A stretch of 64,000 nucleotides of DNA from Sporosarcina beigongshangi (GTDB lineage: Bacteria > Actinomycetota > Actinomycetes > Actinomycetales > Micrococcaceae), in assembly GCF_016820535.1 (NCBI RefSeq), contig NZ_JADHDY010000017.1, positions 1-64,000 of the forward strand, written 5' to 3'. Each line of letters opens with the position of its first letter. Position 1 is the stretch's first letter. Below the pieces are notes generated by a model. That model did no database searches and was not told where the DNA came from. It saw only the letters and a list, made by a program, of their open reading frames with translations. The translations under genes were made by a program, and so were the position numbers. Of this stretch, positions 30,610-38,962 are shown one piece after another.

Positions 30610-30644
30610 AGGGCCGCACACGTCTGGTGCGGGCTCCGGAAATG

Positions 30645-30680
30645 AAAAAGACCGCCGAAACCCCAAAAGTTCCGGCAGTC
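30645..30680 (-). terminator. Terminator after tRNA-Gly copy 2
   Basis: GACTGCCGGAA pairs with TTTCGGCGGTC (one G-U), followed by TTTTT on the minus strand. Confidence 0.85.
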
Positions 30681-30694
30681 CTGTTCCATATGCG

Positions 30695-30767
<73 letters not shown>

Positions 30768-30814
30768 ATGATTACTGCCGGATCGTCCCCAAGTGCAACA
30801 GCGAACCGGCGCTC

Positions 30815-30842
30815 AAAAAAGCCCCCGCATCAACAGGGCTTT
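30815..30842 (-). terminator. Terminator after tRNA-Val copy 2
   Basis: Identical to the element at 30503-30530, carried by the second repeat copy. Confidence 0.8.
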
Positions 30843-30849
30843 CAATGCG

Positions 30850-30921
30850 TGGGCGATACTGGGATCGAACCAGTGACCTCTTCCGTGTCAGGGAAGCGCG
30901 CTACCGCTGCGCCAATCGCCC
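30850..30921 (-). tRNA. tRNA-Val(GAC), copy 2
   Basis: Identical to copy 1, anticodon loop CTGACAC, inside repeat copy B. Confidence 0.96.
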
Positions 30922-30956
30922 AGGGCCGCACACGTCTGGTGCGGGCTCCGGAAATG

Positions 30957-30992
30957 AAAAAGACCGCCGAAACCCCAAAAGTTCCGGCAGTC
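30957..30992 (-). terminator. Terminator after tRNA-Gly copy 3
   Basis: Identical to the element at 30645-30680. Confidence 0.85.
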
Positions 30993-31006
30993 CTGTTCCA
31001 TATGCG

Positions 31007-31079
<73 letters not shown>

Positions 31080-31127
31080 ATGATTACTGCCGGATCGTCC
31101 CCCAGGTGCAACAGGGAGCCGGCGCAT

Positions 31128-31153
31128 AAAAACGCCCCTGCCTCAACAGGGGC
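31128..31153 (-). terminator. Terminator after tRNA-Val copy 3
   Basis: GCCCCTG/CAGGGGC stem then GTTTTT on the minus strand. Same place as in the exact repeats but different sequence. Confidence 0.85.
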
Positions 31154-31163
31154 CTTCAATGCG

Positions 31164-31235
31164 TGGGCGATACTGGGATCGAACCAGTGACCTCTTCCGT
31201 GTCAGGGAAGCGCGCTACCGCTGCGCCAATCGCCC
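31164..31235 (-). tRNA. tRNA-Val(GAC), copy 3
   Basis: Same 72-nt tRNA; flanks diverge from copies 1 and 2. Confidence 0.96.
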
Positions 31236-31271
31236 AAGCCCACACACCAAGCGGGGTGTGGTGCGGCTGAA

Positions 31272-31302
31272 CAAAACTGCCGAAACCCGCAGGTTCCGGC
31301 AG
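31272..31302 (-). terminator. Terminator after tRNA-Gly copy 4
   Basis: CTGCCGGAA/TTTCGGCAG stem followed by TTTTG on the minus strand. Confidence 0.8.
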
Positions 31303-31319
31303 ATGCGTCCATACATGCG

Positions 31320-31392
<73 letters not shown>

Positions 31393-31426
31393 ATGTTTAC
31401 TGCTTTACTACCCTTCGGCTTTCACC

Positions 31427-31450
31427 GAAAACAATCAACCAAAGTTGATT
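31427..31450 (-). terminator. Terminator after tRNA-Val copy 4
   Basis: AATCAAC/GTTGATT stem with a TTTG loop, then GTTTTC on the minus strand. Confidence 0.7.
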
Positions 31451-31452
31451 CG

Positions 31453-31524
31453 TGGGCGATACTGGGATCGAACCAGTGACCTCTTCCGTGTCAGGGAAGC
31501 GCGCTACCGCTGCGCCAATCGCCC
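31453..31524 (-). tRNA. tRNA-Val(GAC), copy 4
   Basis: 72-nt Val cloverleaf, anticodon loop CTGACAC. It follows tRNA-Cys by 47 bp with only a weak hairpin between, so the two may share a transcript. Confidence 0.96.
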
Positions 31525-31571
31525 AATGCATCCCGCTGAACTATACAGCAAAATACCTTGGTTCAGCCAAA

Positions 31572-31645
31572 TGGAGGTGGGAACGGGATTCGAACCCGTG
31601 TGCACGGATTTGCAGTCCGTTGCCTCGCCTCTCGGCCACCCCACC
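31572..31645 (-). tRNA. tRNA-Cys(GCA)
   Basis: Cloverleaf with acceptor GGTGGGG/TCCCACC, anticodon stem ACGGA/TCCGT and loop CTGCAAA (GCA). The 3' end reads TCCA, so CCA appears to be encoded. It is the only cysteine tRNA in the array. Confidence 0.94.
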
Positions 31646-31669
31646 ATGCAAACTGAATGGTGTAAAGCG

Positions 31670-31742
<73 letters not shown>

Positions 31743-32257
31743 ATTAGCAATCATTTCCTCCCGTTTGCGTCTCGCATTCGGTAGTCCGTGTTGCTGCGGT
31801 GAAAACATTACCCGAGCAGTTTCCCAAACACCAAATCGGCGGGACGCCGGCACCGGCCGCCAGGCAGCCTGCCGCGGCGCTTCCTTGAGTTTGTGCGGAA
31901 GTTGGCGCCATCACTCGAATTACATGCATGTGATTTGGGGGTCGTTTTGCCCCGTTTTTGTGGTTCAGCGGCCAAAGTGGGCCGTGAGTCGCTCGTCACA
32001 TTCAAACCCAGGTGTCCGACGCCGGACAGCCCGTTAGCGCAAAGGGCGGCACCATGGCGGTGCGCACCTTCCGCCACGGTGCCGCCCTGCCTGCCGGAAC
32101 CCCGGCCTGACGGAGCACGCGAGGCCGCCAGGTGCCGCCAGGTGCCGCCACCGGGCATTCGAACACGGCCGATTATGCACTCGCGAAAGATTGGGCTATT
32201 GTTTTTTACGCACCAACGAGCACACACGGCCCTCCCAAAGGATTGTGAACGCAGATT
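31743..32257. other. 515-bp divergent gap between tRNA array and tRNA-Val(CAC)
   Basis: No convincing gene. It contains a 17-bp inverted repeat with one mismatch (32044-32060 and 32071-32087, GGGCGGCACC... arms) and a short tandem repeat of CCGCCAGGTG (about 32126-32150). Promoters for both tRNA units should lie near its two ends. Confidence 0.5.
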
Positions 32258-32332
32258 GGGCGATTGGCGCAGTGGTAGCGCGTTCCGTTCACACCGGAGA
32301 GGTCACTGGTTCGAACCCAGTATCGCCCACCA
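32258..32332 (+). tRNA. tRNA-Val(CAC)
   Basis: Cloverleaf with GGGCGATT...ATCGCCCA, anticodon stem TTCCG/CGGAG and loop TTCACAC (CAC). Unlike the GAC valine copies, CCA is encoded (32330-32332). It reads GUG codons, common in this GC-rich genome, and lies on the opposite strand with its own terminator. Confidence 0.95.
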
Positions 32333-32340
32333 AGAAGAAA

Positions 32341-32380
32341 GCCCCCCGACCAGCACAAATGCTGGTCGGAGGGGCTTTTT
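32341..32380 (+). terminator. Terminator of tRNA-Val(CAC)
   Basis: CGACCAGCA/TGCTGGTCG stem extended by GCCCC/GGGGC, 4-nt loop, then TTTTT, starting 8 bp after the tRNA. Confidence 0.9.
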
Positions 32381-32702
32381 CGTGACCGGTGACAGGGCCA
32401 GGAACCGGCGGCGTGCCGCAAACCATCCGCAACCACCGCACCAGAACGCCGCGTATTCCTGCGCGTGCCGGCCGTTTGCGGCCTCGCCCCGCCGTGCGGC
32501 ACCCGGGCGCACCATGGCCGGGCGCCGGGCCCCGACATCATTCTCCAGGGACGGTGCCGCACGGAGTATCCACAGCGGCAAGGGCGGCTCACGGCAAATT
32601 CGTGGGTGACCTGCAGGATTTTGGCATTGACAAAGTGGGCCAGGGCACTAGGCTGGAAAAAGTTGGGGCGCAAATGGCCCCCGGAGCGAAGGGAGGTGCC
32701 TG
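32381..32702. other. 322-bp gap before the small MT0933-type gene
   Basis: No gene seen. The right end (about 32680-32702) carries the GGGAGGTG ribosome site of the next gene; the promoter should lie between 32600 and 32680. Confidence 0.5.
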
Positions 32703-32888
32703 TTGTCTATTTTTGACGATTTGAAGGGCAAGGCTGAAGGACTCATCAAGGGTAATGAGGATGCCATCAAGGATGGCATTGAAAAGGCCGGCGACGTTGT
32801 CGACAGCAAGACCGGAGACAAGTTCAAGGACCAGGTTGACCAGGTCCAGCAGGCTGCCAGCGATTTTGTGGATGGCACCAACAAGTAG
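32703..32888 (+). CDS. Small MT0933/Rv0909-like ('antitoxin' family) protein
   Basis: This 61-residue, highly charged, helical protein reads MSIFDDLKGKAEG then repeats of KDGIEKAGDVVDSKTGDKF and FKDQVDQVQQAASDF. This matches the actinobacterial MT0933_antitoxin family (mycobacterial Rv0909 type). The TTG start is decided by AGGGAGGTG seven bases upstream. No toxin gene is next to it: neighbours are a tRNA and convergent zapE, so the antitoxin label should be treated with caution. A terminator follows. Confidence 0.75.
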   Translation: MSIFDDLKGKAEGLIKGNEDAIKDGIEKAGDVVDSKTGDKFKDQVDQVQQAASDFVDGTNK

Positions 32889-32921
32889 TCCCGCACCCTT
32901 CGCCCTATAAAAGGCGTCAAG

Positions 32922-32967
32922 AAGGCGCCGGTCCTGTCGTGAGACAGCACCGGCGCCTTTTCGCTTT
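32922..32967 (+). terminator. Terminator after the MT0933-type gene
   Basis: AAGGCGCCGGT/ACCGGCGCCTT arms (32922-32932, 32949-32959) with an inner CTGTC/GACAG stem, then TTCGCTTT. It probably serves convergent zapE as well. Confidence 0.85.
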
Positions 32968-33006
32968 AACATTTTCGCCAAGGCCCCCGGGCTCCGGCAG
33001 CGGACG

Positions 33007-34110
33007 TCAGGCCACCGGTGCGGGAACGGGCGACTCCTGTGCCTCACGGGCCAGCGCCGTCAGGCGTGAGACGGCGCGGAAATACTTCTTCTGGTATCCG
33101 CCGGCCATCATTTCCGGGGTGAACAACTGGTCCAGGGGAATGCCGCTGGCCAGGATGGGAACATCCTTGTCGTACAGCCGGTCGGCCAGCACCACAAAGC
33201 GCAGGGCCACGGACTGCTCCGTAATGGTGTGCACATTGCGCCACACCACGGCGTCAATGCCCTTGAGCATCTGCCGGTAGCGGGACGGGTGGACGCCTGT
33301 CAGGTGGTCCATGAGGATGCCAAAGTCGTCCACCGCAACGGTCTTGCCGGCAAAGTCCCGGCGCATGCGGGCGTCAAGGTCGCTGTTGGGCACCGGTTCC
33401 GGCGGCGTGGGCAGGCCGCGGTGGCGGAAGTCCTCGCCGTCGATATGCAGGATCTCAAACTGGTCGGCCAGGACCTGGATCTCGCGCTGGAAGTCAACCG
33501 CCGCAAAACGCCCGTCCCCCAAGGCCCCGGGCAGGGTGTTGGACGTGGCCGCCAGCTTGACACCGGCGTCGGCCAATTCACGCATCAGGCGGGACATGAG
33601 CACGGTGTCGCCGGGGTCATCGAGTTCAAATTCGTCAATGCACACGAGCTTGTAGCTGCTGAGCGCCTCAACGGTCTTGCGGAAGGACAGCGCGCCCACC
33701 AGGTTCGTGTATTCCACGAACGTGCCAATGGCCTTGGGCCCCTCCACCTGGTGCCACAGGGAGGACAACAGGTGGGTCTTGCCCACACCAAAGCCGCCGT
33801 CGAGGTAAATGCCCGCCGGCTTGCCACCGTTGACCTTGGCCTTGCCGTTCGACTTGGCTGCAGGCTTGGCGCCGTTGGCCTTGGCCTTCCCGCCAAACAA
33901 CCGGCGCAGACCCCCGGCCGGCTTGCCACCGGTGCGCCCGGCAAAGTCCTGGAGCAGTTCCACTGCCTCGGACTGGGTGGGTTGTGCCGGATCGGGACGG
34001 TAGGTGCCAAAGGAGACCTCGCCGAATCGAGGCGACGGGACAAAGCCCGCCAACAGTTCCTCCACCGACACGGCCGGCTTGCGGGTGGAAAGTTGCTCAA
34101 CGTTTACCAA
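33007..34110 (-). CDS. zapE: Cell division ATPase ZapE (AFG1-like)
   Basis: This 367-residue P-loop ATPase has Walker A GGFGVGKTH (105-113) and Walker B KLVCIDEFELDDPGD, with ATSNT as sensor 1. The family includes E. coli ZapE, which acts at the division ring, and mitochondrial AFG1. Just before the Walker A strand there is a Lys/Ala/Gly/Asn-rich insert (about 72-98) that looks like low-complexity linker. The start is uncertain: TTG 34110 has no ribosome site, and a GTG further in (VSVEELLAGF) is an alternative. It is divergent from sseA. Confidence 0.88.
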   Translation of the reverse strand: MVNVEQLSTRKPAVSVEELLAGFVPSPRFGEVSFGTYRPDPAQPTQSEAVELLQDFAGRTGGKPAGGLRRLFGGKAKANGAKPAAKSNGKAKVNGGKPAGIYLDGGFGVGKTHLLSSLWHQVEGPKAIGTFVEYTNLVGALSFRKTVEALSSYKLVCIDEFELDDPGDTVLMSRLMRELADAGVKLAATSNTLPGALGDGRFAAVDFQREIQVLADQFEILHIDGEDFRHRGLPTPPEPVPNSDLDARMRRDFAGKTVAVDDFGILMDHLTGVHPSRYRQMLKGIDAVVWRNVHTITEQSVALRFVVLADRLYDKDVPILASGIPLDQLFTPEMMAGGYQKKYFRAVSRLTALAREAQESPVPAPVA

Positions 34111-34373
34111 GAAAAATTGTCCGATCGTGAAGTCTGTTCATCGGGCCGGGCGCATACGGCACCGGGTCCACGGATACAAGAATACCCACCGCATATTGCG
34201 TTACGTTAACGCCAGGGAAGTAAACGGCACTTCTACTCGTTACTGTGAGAGACAGGAAAAGCGCCTGCACCAATATTCGTGGCCGCGCCGCTTTTACGCA
34301 CCTCACGGCAACGGAACGGCCCCAGACTGAGCTGGGGAGGCACCCGCCTGAGAAGTTTACGAGAAGGGGCATC

Positions 34374-35294
34374 ATGCCTGTTGCAGTTGAAACAAATGAA
34401 AAGTTCGCAGCCTACGCACACCCAGAGCGCCTGGTTTCCACCGAATGGCTTGCCGAGGCAATCGCCAACGGCGCAACCAATGACGGCAACCTTGTGGTGG
34501 TTGAGTCCGACGAGGATGTGCTGCTCTACGAAACCGGCCACATCCCCGGCTCCGTCAAGATTGACTGGCACACGGACCTGAACGACGACGTCACCCGGGA
34601 TTACATCGACGGCGCCGCTTTTGCGCTGCTCGCCCAGGCGAAGGGCATTTCCCGCGACACCACGGTTGTGGTGTACGGCGACAAGTCCAACTGGTGGGCC
34701 GCCTACGCCCTCTGGGTCTTCACCCTGTTCGGCCACGAGGACGTCCGCCTGCTGGACGGCGGCCGCGACAAGTGGATCGCCGAAGGCCGCGAGCTGACCA
34801 CGGATGCCACCGCCATCACGCCTTCCGCCGGCTACCCGGTGGTGGAGCGCAACGATGCTCCCATCCGCGCCTACAAGGAAGATGTGCTGGCCCACCTGGG
34901 CAAGCCGTTGATCGACGTCCGCTCCACCGAGGAGTACACGGGCGAGCGCACCCACATGCCGGCCTACCCGCAGGAAGGCACGCTTCGCGGCGGGCACATC
35001 CCCACGGCCGCCTCCATCCCGTGGGCCCGTGCCGCTGCTGAAGATGGCAGCTACAAGTCCCGCGCCGAACTGGAGGCCTTGTACCTCGACGAAGCCGGAC
35101 TGGTTCCGGGCGACGACGTCGTGGCCTACTGCCGCATCGGTGAGCGTTCCAGCCACACCTGGTTCGCCCTGAAGTACCTGCTGGGCTTCGAGACGGTCCG
35201 CAACTACGACGGCTCCTGGACAGAATGGGGCAACGCCGTGCGCGTTCCCATCGCGGTCGGCGCCGAGCGCGGCGAACTCCCCTCCGCCAACTAG
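34374..35294 (+). CDS. sseA: Thiosulfate sulfurtransferase (two rhodanese domains)
   Basis: This 306-residue protein has two rhodanese domains. The first (about 20-140) is inactive, with the position usually holding Cys reading [12 protein letters not shown]; the second carries C253 in the active loop [12 protein letters not shown]. It moves sulfur from a donor to a thiophilic acceptor. ATG 34374 has AGAAGGGG upstream. The next gene is a SufE-type sulfur acceptor, the same order as sseA-Rv3284 of mycobacteria, which suggests sulfur relay. Confidence 0.93.
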   Translation: MPVAVETNEKFAAYAHPERLVSTEWLAEAIANGATNDGNLVVVESDEDVLLYETGHIPGSVKIDWHTDLNDDVTRDYIDGAAFALLAQAKGISRDTTVVVYGDKSNWWAAYALWVFTLFGHEDVRLLDGGRDKWIAEGRELTTDATAITPSAGYPVVERNDAPIRAYKEDVLAHLGKPLIDVRSTEEYTGERTHMPAYPQEGTLRGGHIPTAASIPWARAAAEDGSYKSRAELEALYLDEAGLVPGDDVVAYCRIGERSSHTWFALKYLLGFETVRNYDGSWTEWGNAVRVPIAVGAERGELPSAN

Positions 35295-35306
35295 TCCCCG
35301 TGCCCT

Positions 35307-35340
35307 CCCAATGCCTGGTCGCCGGCGGCCAGGCATTGGG
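35307..35340 (+). terminator. Hairpin after sseA
   Basis: A 15-bp stem (CCCAATGCCTGG.../...CCAGGCATTGGG) with loop CCGG begins 13 bp after the stop. No T tract follows (CCCCTC), so it may be a 3' stabiliser or weak terminator. Confidence 0.55.
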
Positions 35341-35417
35341 CCCCTCGGGCGCGTGGGCCCATGAAGGGTACCCAGGGCATTCGCGGCCCTTGGGCCTCTT
35401 GCGCCGCACCCACCGGT

Positions 35418-35447
35418 TTCACACTCTTAAGAAAAGAATCGTACGCT
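35418..35447 (+). promoter_or_regulatory. Predicted leaderless promoter of sufE
   Basis: TTCACA (35418-35423), an 18-bp spacer and TACGCT (35442-35447) lie exactly 7 bp before the ATG at 35455, so transcription would begin at or next to the start codon. No ribosome site is present. Confidence 0.6.
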
Positions 35448-35454
35448 TTAGTTG

Positions 35455-35913
35455 ATGACTACTTCACAAGCACTCCCGCAAGCACTGGCCGAGATCGTCA
35501 ATGATTTCAAGGAGCTCGAGGAAGCCGACCGGCTCACGCTGCTGCTCGAGTTTTCGCGCGGCCTGCCCCCGCTGCCGGAGCGCCTGAGCAACCACCCCGA
35601 GCTGCTGGAGCAGGTGGTGGAATGCCAGTCGCCGCTGTTCCTGACTGTTGAGTCGGAAAAGACGGACGACGGCGACGTCATCCGCTTGTTTTTCCAGGCA
35701 CCTCCCGAGGCGCCCACCACCCGCGGCTTCGCGGCAGTCCTGTATGAGGGCCTGGACGGGTTGACGGCTGAGGAAATCCTCGCCGTCCCCGATGACATGC
35801 CCGAGCAGCTGGGCCTCACCCGCGCCATCTCGCCCCTGCGCATGCGCGGCATGTCCGCCATGTTGGGCCGGGTCAAGCGCAAGATCGCCAACGGCGTCCG
35901 TCCCTCCGCATAG
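35455..35913 (+). CDS. SufE family sulfur acceptor protein
   Basis: This 152-residue protein shows the SufE motif VVECQSPLFLTVE with sulfur-accepting C57, the SRGLPPLPE region before it, and RGFAAVLYEGLDGLTAEEIL and MRGMSAMLGRVKRKI at the end. SufE-like proteins take persulfide sulfur from a desulfurase or sulfurtransferase; the neighbouring sseA is the probable donor here. ATG 35455 is preferred over the TTG just before it; the message appears leaderless. Confidence 0.92.
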   Translation: MTTSQALPQALAEIVNDFKELEEADRLTLLLEFSRGLPPLPERLSNHPELLEQVVECQSPLFLTVESEKTDDGDVIRLFFQAPPEAPTTRGFAAVLYEGLDGLTAEEILAVPDDMPEQLGLTRAISPLRMRGMSAMLGRVKRKIANGVRPSA

Positions 35914-35920
35914 GCCGGCC

Positions 35921-36418
35921 ATGGCCAAGAAACCGGCGGCGGGCGCGGGCACGCCCGCCACTGTTGCACTGACCAAGGCTGGCATTGCCTTCACCGGCCA
36001 CGCCTATGATCACGACCCCGCCGCCACAAGCTATGGCATGGAGGCGGCAACCGTCCTGGGGCTGGACCCGGCCCGCGTGTTCAAGACGCTCATGGCCGAT
36101 GTCGGCGGGGCCCTGGCGGTGGCCATCGTCCCGGTCAGCGGAACCCTTGACCTGAAGGCGCTGGCGCACGCCCTGGGCCAGAAGAAGGCCTCCATGGCAG
36201 ATCCCGCACTGGCCCAACGTCGCACCGGGTATGTCCTGGGCGGCATCTCCCCCATCGGCCAGCGCCAGCACTCCCCGACAGTGCTGGACGACTCTGCCTT
36301 GGCGCATGGGACCATTTTCGTCTCGGGCGGACGCCGCGGCTTCGACATCGAGCTGTCCCCCGCGGACCTGATCACCGTGACGGGTGCAGCCACCGCTCCC
36401 ATCGGCCACCCCGCCTGA
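35921..36418 (+). CDS. Cys-tRNA(Pro)/aminoacyl-tRNA deacylase (YbaK/EbsC type)
   Basis: This 165-residue protein has the YbaK fold: ATVALTKAGIAFTGHAYDHD, ARVFKTLMADV with the catalytic-region lysine, KKASMADP and the GGISPIGQ signature. Family members hydrolyse mischarged Cys-tRNA(Pro). It follows sufE by 7 bp and is probably co-transcribed. Start ATG 35921 fits the usual N-terminus. Confidence 0.93.
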   Translation: MAKKPAAGAGTPATVALTKAGIAFTGHAYDHDPAATSYGMEAATVLGLDPARVFKTLMADVGGALAVAIVPVSGTLDLKALAHALGQKKASMADPALAQRRTGYVLGGISPIGQRQHSPTVLDDSALAHGTIFVSGGRRGFDIELSPADLITVTGAATAPIGHPA

Positions 36419-36491
36419 CGCTTGCCTTGACTGGCCCCGGCGTCGTGGCGAACGTGCCTCCTGCCAGCAGTCCCCAATGCCGCCGGCCGGC

Positions 36492-37709
36492 TCAGTGGCG
36501 GGGCAGGCCGTACCTCCCCAGCCGCGGGCGCAGCCACGTTTCCACCGCTTCTTCCCAGCGGTCTGAATCCACGTTCCACTCCTTGGTGTGCCGGGCCTTG
36601 CTGAACGGTTCAAAGGTGACCATTTCAGGATTGCGGCGGGCCAGTTCCGCGGTGGGTTCATAGGGCACAAAGTCGTCGTCGATGCTGTGCAGGATCAGTG
36701 TGGGCGTGCGCAGTTCAATGGCGCGGCTCACCCAGTCCATGGCCTTGAAGTCCACGGGGGCGGCCAGCCCTGTGATGCGCCGCCCCATGGGGTGGCTGAG
36801 CATCAGTTCGCCATACTTGCCCACATAGTTGGGGATGCGGTTGAGCTGCGCCTGGTGCGCCAGGACGTCGACCCAGTTGATGACGGGCGCGTCCAGCACC
36901 AACGCCAGGACGTGCTTTCTGTTGCGGGCGAGGTCGGCGGTCTGCAGGCTGATGGCCCCGCCCATGGAGTAGCCGAACAGCACCACGTCCTTGGCGCCGT
37001 GGGCGACGGCGTAGTCGATCGCCACCTCAATGTCGGCCCATTCGGTGACCCCCAGCCCGTACCTGCCGTCGGGTGCGGCGGGGGCATCGCCGTCGTTCCT
37101 GTAGGAGACCAGCAGTGCGTTCATGCCGAGCCGGTGGGCTGTGGGGACGGCCCGCAGCCCCTCGTTCCGGCGCGCGCCTCGGCCGTGGACCATGACGGCC
37201 CAGGTGGGTCCGGGGTTCAGCGCCGGCAGGAACCAGCTGGGACCGGGTCCGCCCTGCAGCGCAAGCTCCACCTCGGAGTATTCCAGGCCCATCTGTGCGG
37301 GGTCGGCGTAGGGGTTGCCCGACCACCAGCCGGAGGTGGCCTGGCGCAGGTCCCCGCCGTGGACGGAGATGACTTCGCGGGTGACGCTGCCCTCCCTGGG
37401 CACGTATGAGGTGATGCGGCCGATGACGGCGTTGGCCGTGCTGTCGTTGAAGTACAGCCCGTAGCAGCCGTCGATCACGGTGTCGGGCGTGGCCTCCAGG
37501 ACCACTTGGAGGGACGGGCCGTCGGGGATCACGGCGAGGATGGCGACGTCGTCGGCCCGGTGTTTTTCCGGTGTCACCACCCTGCGGGCAAAAAATGCGG
37601 CCAGTCCGGAAGTGGCGGTCAACACCACGGCAGCACCGCCTCCTGCCGCCGCGGCGCCCAGGGCACCCCATTTGAGCCAAGTACGCGACTGCTGTTCCGT
37701 GGAAGCCAT
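36492..37709 (-). CDS. Membrane-anchored alpha/beta hydrolase
   Basis: This 405-residue protein begins with a short polar stretch and one N-terminal membrane segment (about 15-40, Ala/Gly-rich), placing the rest outside or at the membrane. The catalytic serine is in FGYSMGG (GxSxG), the acid in LHSIDDDFVPYEP and the histidine in KARHTKEW. Substrate is unknown; the unusual N-terminal 150 residues before the hydrolase core are not recognised. ATG 37709 follows GGTGG closely. It is divergent from the next gene. Confidence 0.85.
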   Translation of the reverse strand: MASTEQQSRTWLKWGALGAAAAGGGAAVVLTATSGLAAFFARRVVTPEKHRADDVAILAVIPDGPSLQVVLEATPDTVIDGCYGLYFNDSTANAVIGRITSYVPREGSVTREVISVHGGDLRQATSGWWSGNPYADPAQMGLEYSEVELALQGGPGPSWFLPALNPGPTWAVMVHGRGARRNEGLRAVPTAHRLGMNALLVSYRNDGDAPAAPDGRYGLGVTEWADIEVAIDYAVAHGAKDVVLFGYSMGGAISLQTADLARNRKHVLALVLDAPVINWVDVLAHQAQLNRIPNYVGKYGELMLSHPMGRRITGLAAPVDFKAMDWVSRAIELRTPTLILHSIDDDFVPYEPTAELARRNPEMVTFEPFSKARHTKEWNVDSDRWEEAVETWLRPRLGRYGLPRH

Positions 37710-37829
37710 GCCACCATTCTGCCCATGGTGCGCTGCCGCGTCGAGCGGCTCACCGTTGCCTGCGCAACTTTCTTCGCCAAACCGCAGGCACCGGCCGGAA
37801 TTCTGGTTGAGAGCGCCTAAACTGTTGCC

Positions 37830-38321
37830 ATGACCGAGTCGATCATTATCCTGACCGAAGCACCTTTGACCGCCCTCGACGTGGAGAACGTCACTGAGCT
37901 GTATGGGCCCGACGACGATGTCGAGCTGGTCCTGCTGGTGCCCAACGACACCAGGCGCAACTTGTTTGTCGATGTCATCGACCAGCTGACCATGCTGGAC
38001 ATTCCCGGCGCACTGAAGGAATTCGCACCCCAGCCGGATGCCAAGACCCGCGAGCACGCCGCGCAGGAGGTGCTGGCCGCCTCCCTGGCGGCGCTGGCCG
38101 AGGGCGGCGCCAAGGCCACCGGCGAGGTTGCCGAGGGCGACGCCGTTGCCTCGCTGGTTGCAAAGGTCACCGAAACAGGGGCCCGGCAGGCGGTTGTCAT
38201 TACCCGCCCGCACGCCGTTGCGGACACCTTCCGCCAGGACTGGGCCAACCAGGCACAGCGCAAGCTCGGGCTGCCGGTCCTGCACCTGTACTCCGATTCG
38301 GGATTTATTGGCGACTCCTGA
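37830..38321 (+). CDS. Hypothetical actinobacterial protein
   Basis: This 163-residue acidic protein is not one I recognise. Alternating hydrophobic strands and helices (SIIILTEAPL, VELVLLVPND, ARQAVVITRPH, LPVLHLYSDSGF) suggest a small Rossmann- or USP-like alpha/beta fold, with no catalytic motif evident. TAAACT lies 6 bp before the ATG, consistent with a leaderless message. msrB follows 13 bp later on the same strand. Confidence 0.7.
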   Translation: MTESIIILTEAPLTALDVENVTELYGPDDDVELVLLVPNDTRRNLFVDVIDQLTMLDIPGALKEFAPQPDAKTREHAAQEVLAASLAALAEGGAKATGEVAEGDAVASLVAKVTETGARQAVVITRPHAVADTFRQDWANQAQRKLGLPVLHLYSDSGFIGDS

Positions 38322-38334
38322 GCGTTATGCAGGC

Positions 38335-38751
38335 ATGAGCACTTCTGACTATTCCCCGTCCGTAACCAAGACCGACGACCAGTGGCGGCAGGAACTGAGC
38401 CCTGCCGAGTACCAGGTGCTGCGGCAGGCCGGCACGGAACGGCCCTTCACCGGCGAGTACTGGGACTCCACGCAGGAAGGCGTGTACGCCTGCCGGGCGT
38501 GCGGGGCCGAACTTTTCACCTCCAGGGAGAAGTTCTCCTCGCACTGCGGCTGGCCGTCATTCTTTGCCCCGCTGGCCGATGGAACCGTCCGCTACCTGCA
38601 CGACAATTCACTGGGCATGGAACGCATTGAGGTGCGCTGCGCGGCCTGCGACTCGCACCTGGGCCACCTTTTCAAGGGCGAAGGCTATGACACGCCCACG
38701 GACGAGCGGTTCTGCATCAACTCGGTGTCCTTGACGCTCAAGGACGACTGA
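38335..38751 (+). CDS. msrB: Peptide methionine (R)-S-oxide reductase
   Basis: This 138-residue enzyme reduces methionine-R-sulfoxide. Zinc cysteines are C53/C56 (CRAC) and C102/C105 (CAAC); the catalytic cysteine is C127 in RFCINSVSL, and C71 in SSHCGWPSF is the candidate resolving cysteine. Length is normal. It lies 13 bp after the hypothetical gene and ends before a strong terminator. Confidence 0.96.
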   Translation: MSTSDYSPSVTKTDDQWRQELSPAEYQVLRQAGTERPFTGEYWDSTQEGVYACRACGAELFTSREKFSSHCGWPSFFAPLADGTVRYLHDNSLGMERIEVRCAACDSHLGHLFKGEGYDTPTDERFCINSVSLTLKDD

Positions 38752-38843
38752 GCCGCCGACCAAACTCCGCCAACGCGGTGCAGGAAGGCCAGCCGGGCTG
38801 GGTCCGGTGGTTGAGGGCGCCCGGCGCTGTCGTGAAAATCGCA

Positions 38844-38888
38844 CAAAAGCCCCTGAGCATGAGTCCTACTTATGCTCAGGGGCTTTTC
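38844..38888 (+). terminator. Terminator after msrB
   Basis: AAAGCCCCTGAGCAT/ATGCTCAGGGGCTTTT form a perfect long stem with an 11-nt loop and TTTTC exit. Confidence 0.9.
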
Positions 38889-38962
38889 TCATTAGTTTTG
38901 TTGTTCCATTGCTACGCTCGAAAAAAAGGCCCAGGCCACAGCTGCGCAAGGAAGCGACACCC

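Noticed and set aside
32703-32888. Toxin-antitoxin system
   Set aside because: Only a single small protein is present; the adjacent genes are a tRNA and zapE, so I do not call a TA module.
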